This document shows positions 1 to 8,667 of a DNA stretch of 64,000 bases, piece by piece. Position 1 is the first letter of the stretch, and each line of letters begins with the position of its first letter. The stretch lies in assembly GCF_902459655.1 (NCBI RefSeq), contig NZ_CABPSB010000003.1, positions 186,001-250,000 on the forward strand. Reading direction: 5' to 3'. The notes under the pieces are model-generated. The model had not been told where the DNA came from. It saw only the letters and a list, made by a program, of their open reading frames with translations, and searched no databases. This DNA comes from Pandoraea anhela. Lineage in GTDB: Bacteria > Pseudomonadota > Gammaproteobacteria > Burkholderiales > Burkholderiaceae. A program made the translations under genes and the position numbers.

Positions 1-587
1 TTCTGTCGCTGTCGATCGGCAAGCCGTTCGAAGGCACGGTGACGCTCGATCTGGCCGACAAGCAGTACATCGTGGCGGAAAAGCCGCCGAGGGATGTCCC
101 CGAATACGGAACCTTCCTGCGCGAGGCATCCTTCGGTACCGCGCCGTACCGCTATTCGAGCAGCGACACATCCGTGGCGACCGTGCAGGCGACGGGGCGG
201 GTATTGCTCACGGGTAACGGCAGAGCAACGATTACCGCCACGGACGCCACGAACCAGACACGCAGCTACACGCTCAACGTGAGCGGCATCCGGCAGATCT
301 TCTTCGTCAGCCCGTCGGCCAACTGGGCGGGCGCGCGCACGGCGGCGGCAGCGGCGGGCGTACGGGTGCCGACAGTGGACGAATTCAAGGCGTTCTGGCG
401 CAGCTACTACCCGAGCAGCGGGCCGGTGGCGAGCTACTCGGGATGGCTGAGTTACCGGTTCTGGACAGCCACCGAACTCGGTGCAGGCACCAGCTTCGCG
501 TATGACCTGAACGGCGCGTCCGAGCAGGGCAATGCGACCGGGCGCAATCAGTCGGACTTCCTCCAGGTGCTGGGCATCGCACCCTGA
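1..587 (+). CDS. Ig-like / lectin-like surface protein, C-terminal part (5' end outside window)
   Basis: The reading frame is open from base 3 to the TGA at 585-587, so only the C-terminal 194 residues are visible. The first half is a bacterial Ig-like (BIG2-type) repeat: a YRYSSSD-TSVATV core, then a GNGRATITATDA strand and a closing LNVSG. The last 95 residues (VPTVDEFKAFW, YSGWLSYRFWTA, AYDLNG) look like the lectin-like tip found at the end of invasin/intimin-type adhesins. The protein is probably exported and surface-exposed. The next gene, 109 bp downstream on the same strand, also encodes a secreted protein. Family assignment rests on motif reading only; any N-terminal anchor lies outside the window. 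Confidence 0.6.
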   Translation, partial: LSLSIGKPFEGTVTLDLADKQYIVAEKPPRDVPEYGTFLREASFGTAPYRYSSSDTSVATVQATGRVLLTGNGRATITATDATNQTRSYTLNVSGIRQIFFVSPSANWAGARTAAAAAGVRVPTVDEFKAFWRSYYPSSGPVASYSGWLSYRFWTATELGAGTSFAYDLNGASEQGNATGRNQSDFLQVLGIAP

Positions 588-696
588 TCCCATCCATCTC
601 GAAGCCATCGGCGTGCCACGCGGTGGGTGACGTGAGCGGCGCCTGCGGGCGCGCTCACGGGGCGTCGCTCGCCCGCTCGCCGGCAGGGAGTACATC

Positions 697-2148
697 ATGA
701 ACAAGGTTCTCTGGCGCATCGCGCTCGTCGTCGCATGCACGACCGGCTTGCTGGCGACGTCGGGTGTCGCGCGCGCACAGGACGGCGCAATCACGGCCAT
801 CGACGGGGGGCAGAATCCCCGCCTCAACGGTGCCGATGTCGCCTACCTCATCAATCAGCGTTACGCCAACACGCCGGCGAAATGCTTCGTTCGCTCGCCC
901 GTGCAGGAGTGTTCCGGCGTTCTTCTGCGTACGGCGCCTGCCGGCGCGGCCGGCGACCGGTTCTGGCGCATCAGTCCGGCGGAAATCGCCGCGGGGCGCG
1001 CGGAACTCAGCTATGCGCGTGCGGATCTGTCGGCCGTCAATCCACCGGCGTCGGTGGGCTTCGTGCTGGCCGACAGACCGACGGCGGCAGGCAACAACCA
1101 GGGGTACCAACTCGTTTGCGGATCGCTTGCGCAGGATCAGGGATTAGCCCCATGCCCGGAAGGCGGCAATACGGTCGGCGTGAGTCCGTGGGACGCGAAT
1201 TCCCCCGCGTCGCTTGCTGTGCAGGCGATTTACTACGATGCCGGACGCGGAGGCCAACTGGCGCAGGCGCTGAATTACCAGAAGCAATATTACGATTCGA
1301 CGCGGCAATGGGTTCCGGTGCTCAGGGCATTTCTGGCGAATGCCGCAGCCGGTGTCGCGTTGGGTTTCGACGAGCGCGACCAACTGGATTGGGGGTATGC
1401 CGTCGTGAGAAATCTGGAAGCGCGATACGCCGATACGCGTATGACGTGTGATGGCGGGAGTGCGGGCTATGACTGTGCCGGCGTGCTGATTCGCGCCACC
1501 GGCTTCGGCGGCACGTTCCGTTCGTGGAATCCCAGCCCGAATTCGGTGTTGCGCGATGGGGTGTCGTTCTCCTATGTGCGGTCGGATATGTCGTCGGTGG
1601 TCATCGGCAATGCCGGCGTGATCATGCACGAATTGAACTACCCGAGTGCATACAAGCTCCGGTGGCGTTGTGCGTTTCCGCAGAACGCAGGCACCTCGGC
1701 CCGCGCCAACAGTTGCAATGTCGGTGGCGAAATGCGCCTGTGCGACGCGTTGGGCATTACCACGGCGGCTCAGTGGCGGGCGCGGTACAACTCCAACTCG
1801 AACATCGCCTGCGGGCTGGGCCCCAGCGCTGCGCAGTTCGCCGTATTTGCCGATCTGCGAAGGCAGTTATTTTCGGGGCACAACGAAATCATCATCGGCG
1901 CGTGGCCGCAGAACATTCCCGAGCAGCTCCCCCTGCAAGCGTTCTTCTATCCCGGTGACGCTCAGCGACCGGGCGCGCAGTTCATCCAGCAAGACTACAT
2001 GTCGACGACAGGACGCTTCATGCCGATCGTGCGCGTGAGGTTCTCCAACCCGCCGGGTTCGATCTTCACTTACTCACCCGACGACCAGACCGGGGCGATG
2101 CGACCCGGTGCGTTGCTGGCGGTGCCGACAGGCGGCGATAGCGACTAG
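697..2148 (+). CDS. Secreted protein with internally duplicated module, function unknown
   Basis: The 483-residue product starts with a clear Sec signal peptide (MNKVLWR, a hydrophobic run, cleavage near VARAQ-DG). Two related modules follow. Module 1 (about residues 45-230) has a tyrosine-rich helix around YLINQRYA, a Cys pair, an LSYARADLS strand and QLAQALNYQKQYYDSTRQWVPV. Module 2 (about 235-480) repeats the order with VVRNLEARYA, a Cys pair, FSYVRSDMSS and FIQQDYMSTTGRFMPIV. Paired cysteines fit disulfides in an extracytoplasmic protein. GAGTACATC lies upstream of the ATG. From memory it recalls proteins annotated halovibrin-like in Pseudomonas and Burkholderia, but I cannot verify that. 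It probably works with the preceding adhesin-like gene. Confidence 0.6.
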   Translation: MNKVLWRIALVVACTTGLLATSGVARAQDGAITAIDGGQNPRLNGADVAYLINQRYANTPAKCFVRSPVQECSGVLLRTAPAGAAGDRFWRISPAEIAAGRAELSYARADLSAVNPPASVGFVLADRPTAAGNNQGYQLVCGSLAQDQGLAPCPEGGNTVGVSPWDANSPASLAVQAIYYDAGRGGQLAQALNYQKQYYDSTRQWVPVLRAFLANAAAGVALGFDERDQLDWGYAVVRNLEARYADTRMTCDGGSAGYDCAGVLIRATGFGGTFRSWNPSPNSVLRDGVSFSYVRSDMSSVVIGNAGVIMHELNYPSAYKLRWRCAFPQNAGTSARANSCNVGGEMRLCDALGITTAAQWRARYNSNSNIACGLGPSAAQFAVFADLRRQLFSGHNEIIIGAWPQNIPEQLPLQAFFYPGDAQRPGAQFIQQDYMSTTGRFMPIVRVRFSNPPGSIFTYSPDDQTGAMRPGALLAVPTGGDSD

Positions 2149-2200
2149 AGAAATGAGCGATTTTCGAAAGAAAAATTAATTCGGTATACAACACGTCTAC

Positions 2201-2216
2201 CTGTCAACGTTGACAG
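2201..2216. promoter_or_regulatory. lux box upstream of the AHL synthase gene
   Basis: CTGTCAACGTTGACAG is a perfect 16-bp palindrome; the next-but-one flanking pair (A 2199, T 2218) also matches. Size, CTG-to-CAG ends and distance (about 60 bp before the luxI start) are those of a LuxR-AHL binding site. It is the only such element seen in the region and predicts positive autoregulation of the synthase. Confidence 0.75.
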
Positions 2217-2276
2217 TTTCCGCAGGGCATACGCGTCGATAACCTGACTTCACCACTATGAAATGAGAGGTGAATG

Positions 2277-3056
2277 ATGCGAGTCGATGTCCTGCGGGGC
2301 GACCAATTGATGCCCTGTACGCGTGCGGAAATTGCGCGCTTTCGCCACCGGGTTTTTATCGAAAAACTGGGCTGGCAAGTCAACGCTTCGTCGTCGTGTC
2401 CCACGCCGAACGAAGGGGAAGAAACCGATGAGTACGATCATGATGAGACCATCTACATCACGATCCGGGGGACGCAAGATGCCATCGTAGGATGTGCCCG
2501 TTTGCTGCCCGCAAAGAACCGGTATCTATTGGGAGATCACTTCCGACATCTCGTCGACGATCTGCCTGCGGCGACTCACGTCGCTGCGGCGTCTCATGCG
2601 AGTCCGGCAATGATGGATAACGGTGAGTTCACGACGCCGGTGTGGGAGTTGTCTCGCTTTGCCTGGGACCGGCCCGAGTCCGAGGTGATGCCGGGTGGGG
2701 GGGGCGACGGCAAGCAGGGTGCCCGCGAACTGTTGCGTGCGGCCGTGTTCACGGCGCAGGCGCTGGGCGCGCACCGGCTGATCGGCGTGACATTCGTCAG
2801 TCTGGCCCGTCTGTTCGTGCAACTGGGCGTTCCCACGCAGAAACTCGGTGCCGCTTATCGGATCGACGGTCGGTGGGTAGCGGCCTATCGCATCGATATC
2901 GATCGGGTAACGCTCGGGGCGCTGGGCCTGCTCGGCGTCATGCCCGCAGCCGCAGACCCGGTGGCGTCTACATCGCCCTGGCGTATGTCGGGCGATGTAT
3001 CCGATGTCATCCCACCGGCAAAGACGCTTACGCAGTTATACGCTAGCGCCACATGA
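2277..3056 (+). CDS. luxI: Acyl-homoserine-lactone synthase (LuxI family)
   Basis: Makes an N-acyl-homoserine lactone signal from S-adenosylmethionine and acyl-ACP in the cytoplasm. Invariant family residues are visible: the FRHRVF arginines and Phe at about 21-27, Trp33 in LGWQV, the acidic DEYDHDE patch, IVGCARLLP and the WELSRFAWD motif (Glu124, Arg127). At 259 residues it is longer than the usual 200-220, with a loop before WELSR and a C-terminal extension. ATGs at 2274 and 2277 are both possible; the GAGAGG at 2265-2270 is better spaced from 2277. A perfect lux box lies upstream. The gene is convergent with luxR and their 3' ends overlap by 14 bp. Family certain; acyl-chain specificity cannot be read. 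Confidence 0.93.
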   Translation: MRVDVLRGDQLMPCTRAEIARFRHRVFIEKLGWQVNASSSCPTPNEGEETDEYDHDETIYITIRGTQDAIVGCARLLPAKNRYLLGDHFRHLVDDLPAATHVAAASHASPAMMDNGEFTTPVWELSRFAWDRPESEVMPGGGGDGKQGARELLRAAVFTAQALGAHRLIGVTFVSLARLFVQLGVPTQKLGAAYRIDGRWVAAYRIDIDRVTLGALGLLGVMPAAADPVASTSPWRMSGDVSDVIPPAKTLTQLYASAT

Positions 3057-3756
3057 CGAGCCGGATGGCGCTCTGCACTTTGTTGCGGCAGCCGGTCTTG
3101 TCGAGACAATTGCGAATGTGAAAGTTGACGGTTCGCGTGGAGATGCCGAGGATATCGCCGATTTCGTCGGCGGTTTTCCCTTCGGCGGTCCACAACAGCA
3201 CTTCGCGTTCGCGTGCCGATAGCGACGCCACGTCGAAGGGCGGGCGTTGCGGGCGCAGCAGGCGGCTCATCGATTCATGGGTGTAGTTTGCCAGCACACC
3301 CATCCCGACCTGCAACGAATTCAACTCGATCGGCGAGAGGTGTTCCGACGATCGTCAAAAACTCAGGAGTCCGAACTCACCGTACGGTCCCCAGCTCGAT
3401 CTCGCCACACCGTGATTGAGGCCGAAATCGCCGGCGTCGCGCCAGAGTTCATCGGCGCGCGGCAACGACGGATCGCGCCAAGACAGCAGACGTTCCGAGT
3501 GCCCGCCTACGACGACCGTCGGATCGATTTCAAGAAATCCCTTTTGACTGTAGTGAGCCATCCAGCCCGCCGGATAGCTGTCGAAGACACGCACTTCGGA
3601 CTGCGTGGCGGTGCGGTGATGTCGAAAACCGTAGCTGCAAAATTCGAATCCGATACGTTTGGAAAACGAATCGATTTGTTGGAAAAGTTTTTGCGAGTCG
3701 GTAATCCCGTTGCAATCGTCGTGAATCGTTTCGAGCAAATGCATCAAGGCAGACAT
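3043..3756 (-). pseudogene. luxR: LuxR-type AHL receptor/regulator interrupted by one in-frame TGA
   Basis: Read through, the frame gives a normal-length 237-codon LuxR. The start is the ATG at 3756, preceded by CTGGAGACATC. The autoinducer-binding half has the expected Trp, Tyr, Asp-Pro and Trp residues (GWMAHYSQKGFLEIDP, LLSWRD) and the GPYGEFGLLSF strand. The C-terminal half is a textbook GerE/LuxR helix-turn-helix (LSAREREVLLWTAEGKTADE, STRTVNFHIRNCL). The codon at 3357-3355 is TGA, exactly at the linker after GLLSF; the next codons (RSSEHLSPIELNSLQ) continue the same frame, so this is a base substitution and not a frameshift. A TTG at 3324 could restart only the DNA-binding half. Either the regulator is inactivated or the base is a sequence error. 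Confidence 0.85.
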
Positions 3757-4510
3757 GATGTCTCCAGGGGAATGAAACTGATGCTTGTGCAGACAATTTT
3801 TGTTAGCGACACCGACTCCCTGCGCGCGTACGACGCCTCCACGGTGAATATCACCGTGTTGGCCCCTGGGTCGTATAGCGCGTCGGAGTTTTAAATGGAA
3901 TGCAAAAAAGATGGTGCTGCTCACGTTTGCAATCGGTTCGCCCGCCGTTGCGATGCTTTGAATCGAAAGCTACGTATCCGTGTGGAGCGGTTCTGGCCGC
4001 ATGTATCAACTGAAATCCCTACACCGATGGGCTAAGAATATCAACCAGTTGACGAGTTTTCAACGCGGGCATCTAATTTATTGAAAAACGAGACCTCTCG
4101 AATTTCAAGATATTATTTTGTTGTTATCTTGGGCGTAAAATCAAAAAGTTTGTCTGAAAAAAACCTCTTGGTTTACATGTTTTCCTTGTGTTATCTCGCC
4201 CGATATTTTTTTGAAAATAATTTTCAATTATGCTAAGGGTTTGTGCCTATTTTGACAAATTTTAATTATTTCGTCATTTAAATTGTATTCAGTCCGTCGG
4301 TTTTTGTTTGCTTCGATGGTCGAGGAATAAGCGCGGTGAATGTTTTTACATCGGCAGCGAGAGTCTTGTTGGGGAGCGATGGTGCGTCGCGTATGTCGCG
4401 TATGGCCCGGGAGGCTGACATCGACAGGGCAGGCCAGGGCGCGAAGCGACGCGGCGTGCCATGATCCGTCGTGGCGCGCGCGAACGCCGCGCGCGCCAGC
4501 GTCGGCGAGC
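3757..4510. other. Gene-free AT-rich stretch after luxR
   Basis: No convincing coding frame is seen. The part from about 4060 to 4300 is strongly AT-rich (long A and T runs) against a high-GC background. It includes a 17-bp palindrome (TTGAAAAT, one A, ATTTTCAA) at 4211-4227. A GC-rich inverted repeat (TGGCGCGCGC at 4472-4481, GCGCGCGCCA at 4489-4498) lies just after the 3' end of the dehydrogenase gene. It probably contains the luxR promoter. Confidence 0.6.
4211..4227. repeat. 17-bp AT palindrome
   Basis: TTGAAAAT and ATTTTCAA flank a single A, giving a perfect inverted repeat inside the AT-rich island. The size suits a regulator operator, but no nearby gene claims it. Confidence 0.4.
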
Positions 4511-5671
4511 TTAGAGCGCAGCGCTGTAGATCGCGAATGCGTCGGCTTCCGAAACCTCACGGGGATTGTTCACGAGCAGGCGGGTCTGGCGCATCGCATC
4601 GCTGGCCATACGGGCGATGTCGTCGTGCTTGACGCCGACTTCGCGCAGCGTGCGAGGAATGCCGGTCTCGACGATCATCGCGTCGATGTGCCGGATCAGC
4701 GCATCGGTGCGGGCTTCGTCGCTGCCCGTGGCTTTGACCGGCAGAATCACGTCGGCGAGTTCGGCGTAGTGCCGACTTGCGGCGCTTGCGTTGAAACGCA
4801 TGACGTGGGAGAGCACCAGTGCGTTCGACAGTCCGTGGGCCACGTGGAAGATGCCGCCGATCGGATAGGCGAGCGCGTGTACGGCGGCCACCGGCGAGTT
4901 GGCGAACGATTGCCCGGCGAACATGGCGCCTACGAGCATCGCTTCACGGGCACGGCGGTCGCTGCCGTCGTTGCAGGCAGGCAGCAGGTTGCGCGAGAGC
5001 TGTTCGAGCGCCTTGACGGCGAGCATGTCCGACATCGGATTTTTCAGATGGGCTGACGTGTAGGCTTCGATCGCGTGCACCATCGCGTCGATGCCCGTGG
5101 CCGCCGTCGCCGCGCGCGGCAGGCCGAGCGTGAGTTCCGCGTCGAGAATCGCGAGATCTGCGAAGAGTTGGGGCGCGACCACGCCCATTTTCGTCGTCTC
5201 GCCGGTCGTGACGATCGACACGGCGGTCACTTCCGAACCGGTGCCGGCCGTTGTCGGCATTTATACCAGCGGCAGGCGCGAGCCCGTCACTTTCCTGACG
5301 CCATACATCTCCTGAATCGATTGGGTGCCCGGCAGCAGCACGGCGAGCAACTTCGCCACGTCCATCGACGAGCCACCGCCCAGCCCCAGCACGATCTCGG
5401 CGTCGGCCGCGCGAGCGCGCTCGGCCGCGTCAAGCACCACGTGCTCGGGCGGATCGGCGATCACGTCGTCGATGACCGAAACCTGCCAGTCGTGCTTTGC
5501 CAGATCGGCCAGCGCCGGGGCGAGCAAGCCGCTTTTGTGCAGGAAGCCGTCGGTGACGACGCAAAGGCGCTGGCCTGCGGGAAACTGCTCACGCAGCAAA
5601 GCGCCCAGACGGCGCGCAGCGCCGAATTCGACGACGACGGTGGGGACCGTCTGGAAACGAAACGGGTTCAT
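4511..5671 (-). pseudogene. Iron-dependent alcohol dehydrogenase split by one in-frame TAA
   Basis: Read through, the 387-codon frame is a complete group III (iron-containing) alcohol dehydrogenase. The N-terminal Rossmann-like half has LGLGGGSSMDVAK; the next signature PTTAGTGSEVT and the metal ligands Asp (LDAELT), His (GIDAMVHAIEAY) and His-His (VHALAYPIGGIFHVAHG) follow. The codon at 5263-5261 is TAA, one codon before MPTTAGTGSE, where related proteins often have Gln or Ala; the frame is otherwise unbroken. An ATG follows the stop immediately, so a C-terminal fragment could be made, but the cofactor half would be missing. The start at 5671 has an AGAGGA site. Downstream of gabD on the same strand, so the intact enzyme might be a 4-hydroxybutyrate dehydrogenase feeding succinate semialdehyde to GabD (inference). 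Confidence 0.8.
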
Positions 5672-6073
5672 GTCGATGTCCTCTTGATGTCTGTTGTCCC
5701 GGTTGACGCCGTACTACGCGAGCATCTGGCCGCGATCGATGAGATCGATGAGATCGATGCGATCAATGCGGTAGATGTCGTCGGGCGTCGGTATACGCGA
5801 ACGCGTCATCAGCGCGTGGTCAACGGCGACCAGTGTCTGCTGCCCTTCGGACAATGACAAGGCGCGGGGCGGGGCCATTCGCGCGCCTGCGGAATGATGC
5901 GGTAGACCTTGTGCCGCCTTGTCTGCATGTTATTCGCTTCGAGCGCCCATGCACGCATGCCCCATGATCGCGCCGGGGTGGCAGGCTTGCCCGCGCCGTT
6001 GCGATCTCGCTGATCGATTGTTTGAGGTGCGGTGCCCGGGCCTGCCGTCAAGCGCTCCGGCAGGCCCATGACC
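5672..6073. other. Gene-free spacer between alcohol dehydrogenase gene and gabD
   Basis: About 400 bp with no supported gene. It holds a short imperfect repeat array of GATCGATGA-like units at about 5732-5771. No terminator with a T-run is evident, so cotranscription across the gap remains possible. Confidence 0.5.
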
Positions 6074-7522
6074 TCACACTTGCAGGCACAGGTATTTCAT
6101 CTCTAGGTATTCCTCGATGCCATAGCGCGAGCCTTCGCGGCCCATCCCGGATTGCTTGATACCGCCGAACGGCGCGACTTCGTTGGAGATCAGGCCGGTG
6201 TTCAGACCGACCATGCCGTATTCGAGGGCTTCGGATGTGCGCCATGCGCGCGCGATGTCGCGTGTGTACAGGTAAGCGGCGAGCCCGAATTCGGTGTCGT
6301 TGGCCAGTGCGATGGCGTCTTCGTCGCGTGTGAAGCGGAAGAGCGGGGCGACCGGGCCGAAGATTTCCTCGCGCGCCATGCGCATTTGCGCGGTCGCCCC
6401 GGCGATCACGGTCGGCGCGTAGTACCTGCCGCCCAGCACATGCGCTTCGCCGCCGACGAGCACGCGTGCGCCATGCGACCTCGCGTCTTCCACGAGCGTC
6501 GCGACCTTGTCCACGGCCCGGCTTTCGATCAGCGGGCCGATGACCACGCCGTCTTCGAGGCCGTTGCCGACCTTCATTTCGCCGACGCGCGCGGCAAACT
6601 TCTCGGCAAAGGTGTCGTAAATGCTGTCCTGAATATAGAAGCGATTCGCGCACACGCATGTCTGACCGCCATTGCGGTACTTCGCCACGAGCGCGCCTTC
6701 GACGGCGGCGTCGATGTCGGCATCGTCGAACACGATGAACGGGGCATTGCCCCCGAGTTCCAGCGACAGGCGCTTGATCGTCGGCGCGCACTGCGCCATC
6801 AGCAGGCGGCCCACGCCCGTCGAACCGGTAAACGACAGCTTGCGCACGCCAGGGTGCGACGTCAGTACGCCGCCCACGGCGCGCGCGTCACCCGTGACGA
6901 CCTGGAACACGCCACCGGGAATGCCGGCGCGATGCGCCAGCTCGGCCAGCGCGAAGGCCGACAGCGGCGTAAGTTCGGACGGCTTGACCACGATGGCGCA
7001 GCCGGCCGCGAGTGCCGGCGCGACCTTGCGCGTGATCATCGCGGCGGGGAAGTTCCACGGCGTAATGGCCGCACACACGCCCACCGGCTGCCTGAGCGTG
7101 ACGAGGCGCTTGTCGGTGGCGGGCGAGGCGAGCACGTCGCCGTCCACCCGCTTGGCTTCTTCCGCGAACCATTCGATGAAGCTCGCCGCATAGGCGATTT
7201 CGCCGCGCGCCTCGGACAGCGGCTTGCCTTGCTCGCGGGTCATCAGGTATGCAAGGTCTTCCGTGTTCGCGATCATCAGTTCGAACCAGCGGCGCAGGAT
7301 GTTGGCGCGCTCCTTGCCGGTGCGTGCGGCCCAGGCCGGCTGAGCGGCCTCTGCGGCGGCCACGGCGCGCGTGGTTTCTTCCGCGCCAAGTTCGGGCACC
7401 TGCGCCAGCACTTCGCCGGTGGCGGGGTCCAGCACGTCGAGAGTCTTGCCGCTGTCGGCCGCGATCCATTGACCGTCGACCCAGGCGAGCGTCTTGAAGA
7501 GGTGGGTGTCTTTGAGTTGCAT
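6074..7522 (-). CDS. gabD: NAD(P)-dependent succinate-semialdehyde dehydrogenase
   Basis: Oxidises succinate semialdehyde to succinate, the last step of GABA or 4-hydroxybutyrate breakdown. The 482 residues match the usual GabD length. Visible hallmarks are TPWNFP (about 155), the KPSELTP cofactor loop (about 180), FTGSTGVG (about 231), the general-base Glu255 in LELGGNAPF and the catalytic Cys289 in GGQTCVCANR, whose second Cys two residues later is a GabD-type feature. The start codon ATG opens MQLKDTHLFK, typical of the family. It is divergent from an IclR regulator and upstream of the iron alcohol dehydrogenase gene. No GABA transaminase gene is adjacent, so the substrate may come from 4-hydroxybutyrate. 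Confidence 0.88.
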   Translation of the reverse strand: MQLKDTHLFKTLAWVDGQWIAADSGKTLDVLDPATGEVLAQVPELGAEETTRAVAAAEAAQPAWAARTGKERANILRRWFELMIANTEDLAYLMTREQGKPLSEARGEIAYAASFIEWFAEEAKRVDGDVLASPATDKRLVTLRQPVGVCAAITPWNFPAAMITRKVAPALAAGCAIVVKPSELTPLSAFALAELAHRAGIPGGVFQVVTGDARAVGGVLTSHPGVRKLSFTGSTGVGRLLMAQCAPTIKRLSLELGGNAPFIVFDDADIDAAVEGALVAKYRNGGQTCVCANRFYIQDSIYDTFAEKFAARVGEMKVGNGLEDGVVIGPLIESRAVDKVATLVEDARSHGARVLVGGEAHVLGGRYYAPTVIAGATAQMRMAREEIFGPVAPLFRFTRDEDAIALANDTEFGLAAYLYTRDIARAWRTSEALEYGMVGLNTGLISNEVAPFGGIKQSGMGREGSRYGIEEYLEMKYLCLQV

Positions 7523-7606
7523 GGCAGTTGGCCGGGTTTGTCGGCGTTTCCTTCAGGGGAGGTGTGGCGAACGGCGCGCGGCAGTGTCTCGGGTTGCCAC
7601 TTGCCG

Positions 7607-7658
7607 TTCTATCTATTGAACGGTATTCTATGTATTGAATTTGATTCTACGTATTGAA
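7607..7658. promoter_or_regulatory. Three direct repeats TTCTAYSTATTGAA, probable IclR operator
   Basis: TTCTATCTATTGAA (7607-7620), TTCTATGTATTGAA (7626-7639) and TTCTACGTATTGAA (7645-7658) recur every 19 bp. Each unit is itself an imperfect inverted repeat with TTC/GAA ends. They sit between gabD and the divergent IclR-type gene, where a regulator of both would bind. AT-rich against a GC-rich background. Confidence 0.65.
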
Positions 7659-7827
7659 CGTTTTCGACGCAACCAAGGGGTTTTCCTAGGGCGTCAATGA
7701 GAATGACTTGCCCGTACCATGCTGGCGGCGTGGCCCGCCACGCCCGGCACCGTCGCGATTTCGATACCCGGTTTCACGCTGCGACATCCCACGACACCAT
7801 TCCCGAGATTCCCGAGACTCCCGATTC

Positions 7828-8667
7828 ATGCCAAAGCGCAAACTCGATCCGCCTGCCAACGCTTCGCTCGCCGCGGCTTCCGCTCACGCCGATGAGCCGC
7901 TCAAGACCACGTCGCCTGCCGTGGTGCGGGCGGTACACGTCCTCGATGTGATTGCGGCATCGTCCGAGCCGGTAGCGTTGGCCGATCTGGCGCGGGAGAC
8001 CGGCGTGCCCAAGAGCACGCTGCATGGGCTGTGCGACACGCTGGTCAAATTGCGGCTCGTGAAGCGCCACGCCAGTGGCGGCATGACGATGGGGTCGTAT
8101 GTGATGGGATGGGCGAACGCATTTCTGTCGCAGACTCATATCACCGAGGAGTTCAGGGCAGTCTGGGAAGCATCGCGTGCATTCGCGCAGGAGACGGTGA
8201 CGCTGTCCGTGCTCGACGGCGCCGAGGTGATCTATCTGGCGTGCCATAACGGCAATCGTCCGCTGGGTGTGACGTTTCGCATCGGCATGCGCCTGCCCGC
8301 TCCGTACACGGCGACCGGCAAAGCCATGCTCTCGACGCTCCCGCCGGGCGAGGCGGCCGATCTGCTCGCCGGCGCGTGGCCGGCGCCGCTCACGCGGGCG
8401 AGCGTAAGCACCTATGCGGCGTTGGCGCAGGAGATGGCGCAAGTGCGTCGCGACGGCTACTCCATCGACAACGGACAGATGCGCGAAGGCATGATCTGCT
8501 TCGGTGCGCCGGTGTTCGACGCAAGCGGCGAACGTGCCGTCGCGGGGCTTGCCGTGAGTTTCCTGACCAACGAAATCGATGCACAGACCGGCCAACGTAT
8601 CGGTCGTCAGATGCGCGAGTTGGCCGATCAGTTGTCGGTTCGTCTCGGTGCGCCATCGCCTCGTTGA
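7828..8667 (+). CDS. IclR-family transcriptional regulator
   Basis: The 279-residue protein has an N-terminal winged helix-turn-helix (about residues 30-85: VVRAVHVLDVIA, VALADLARETGVPKSTLHG, LRLVKRH) and a C-terminal IclR effector domain (ETVTLSVLDGAEVIYLAC, RIGMRLPAPYTATGKAML, DNGQMREGMICFGAPVFD). The ATG at 7828 is chosen because the DNA-binding domain begins shortly after it; upstream in-frame starts add only an unstructured lead. It is divergent from gabD with a three-repeat operator-like array between them, so it likely controls the dehydrogenase genes in response to a small carboxylic acid. Confidence 0.85.
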   Translation: MPKRKLDPPANASLAAASAHADEPLKTTSPAVVRAVHVLDVIAASSEPVALADLARETGVPKSTLHGLCDTLVKLRLVKRHASGGMTMGSYVMGWANAFLSQTHITEEFRAVWEASRAFAQETVTLSVLDGAEVIYLACHNGNRPLGVTFRIGMRLPAPYTATGKAMLSTLPPGEAADLLAGAWPAPLTRASVSTYAALAQEMAQVRRDGYSIDNGQMREGMICFGAPVFDASGERAVAGLAVSFLTNEIDAQTGQRIGRQMRELADQLSVRLGAPSPR

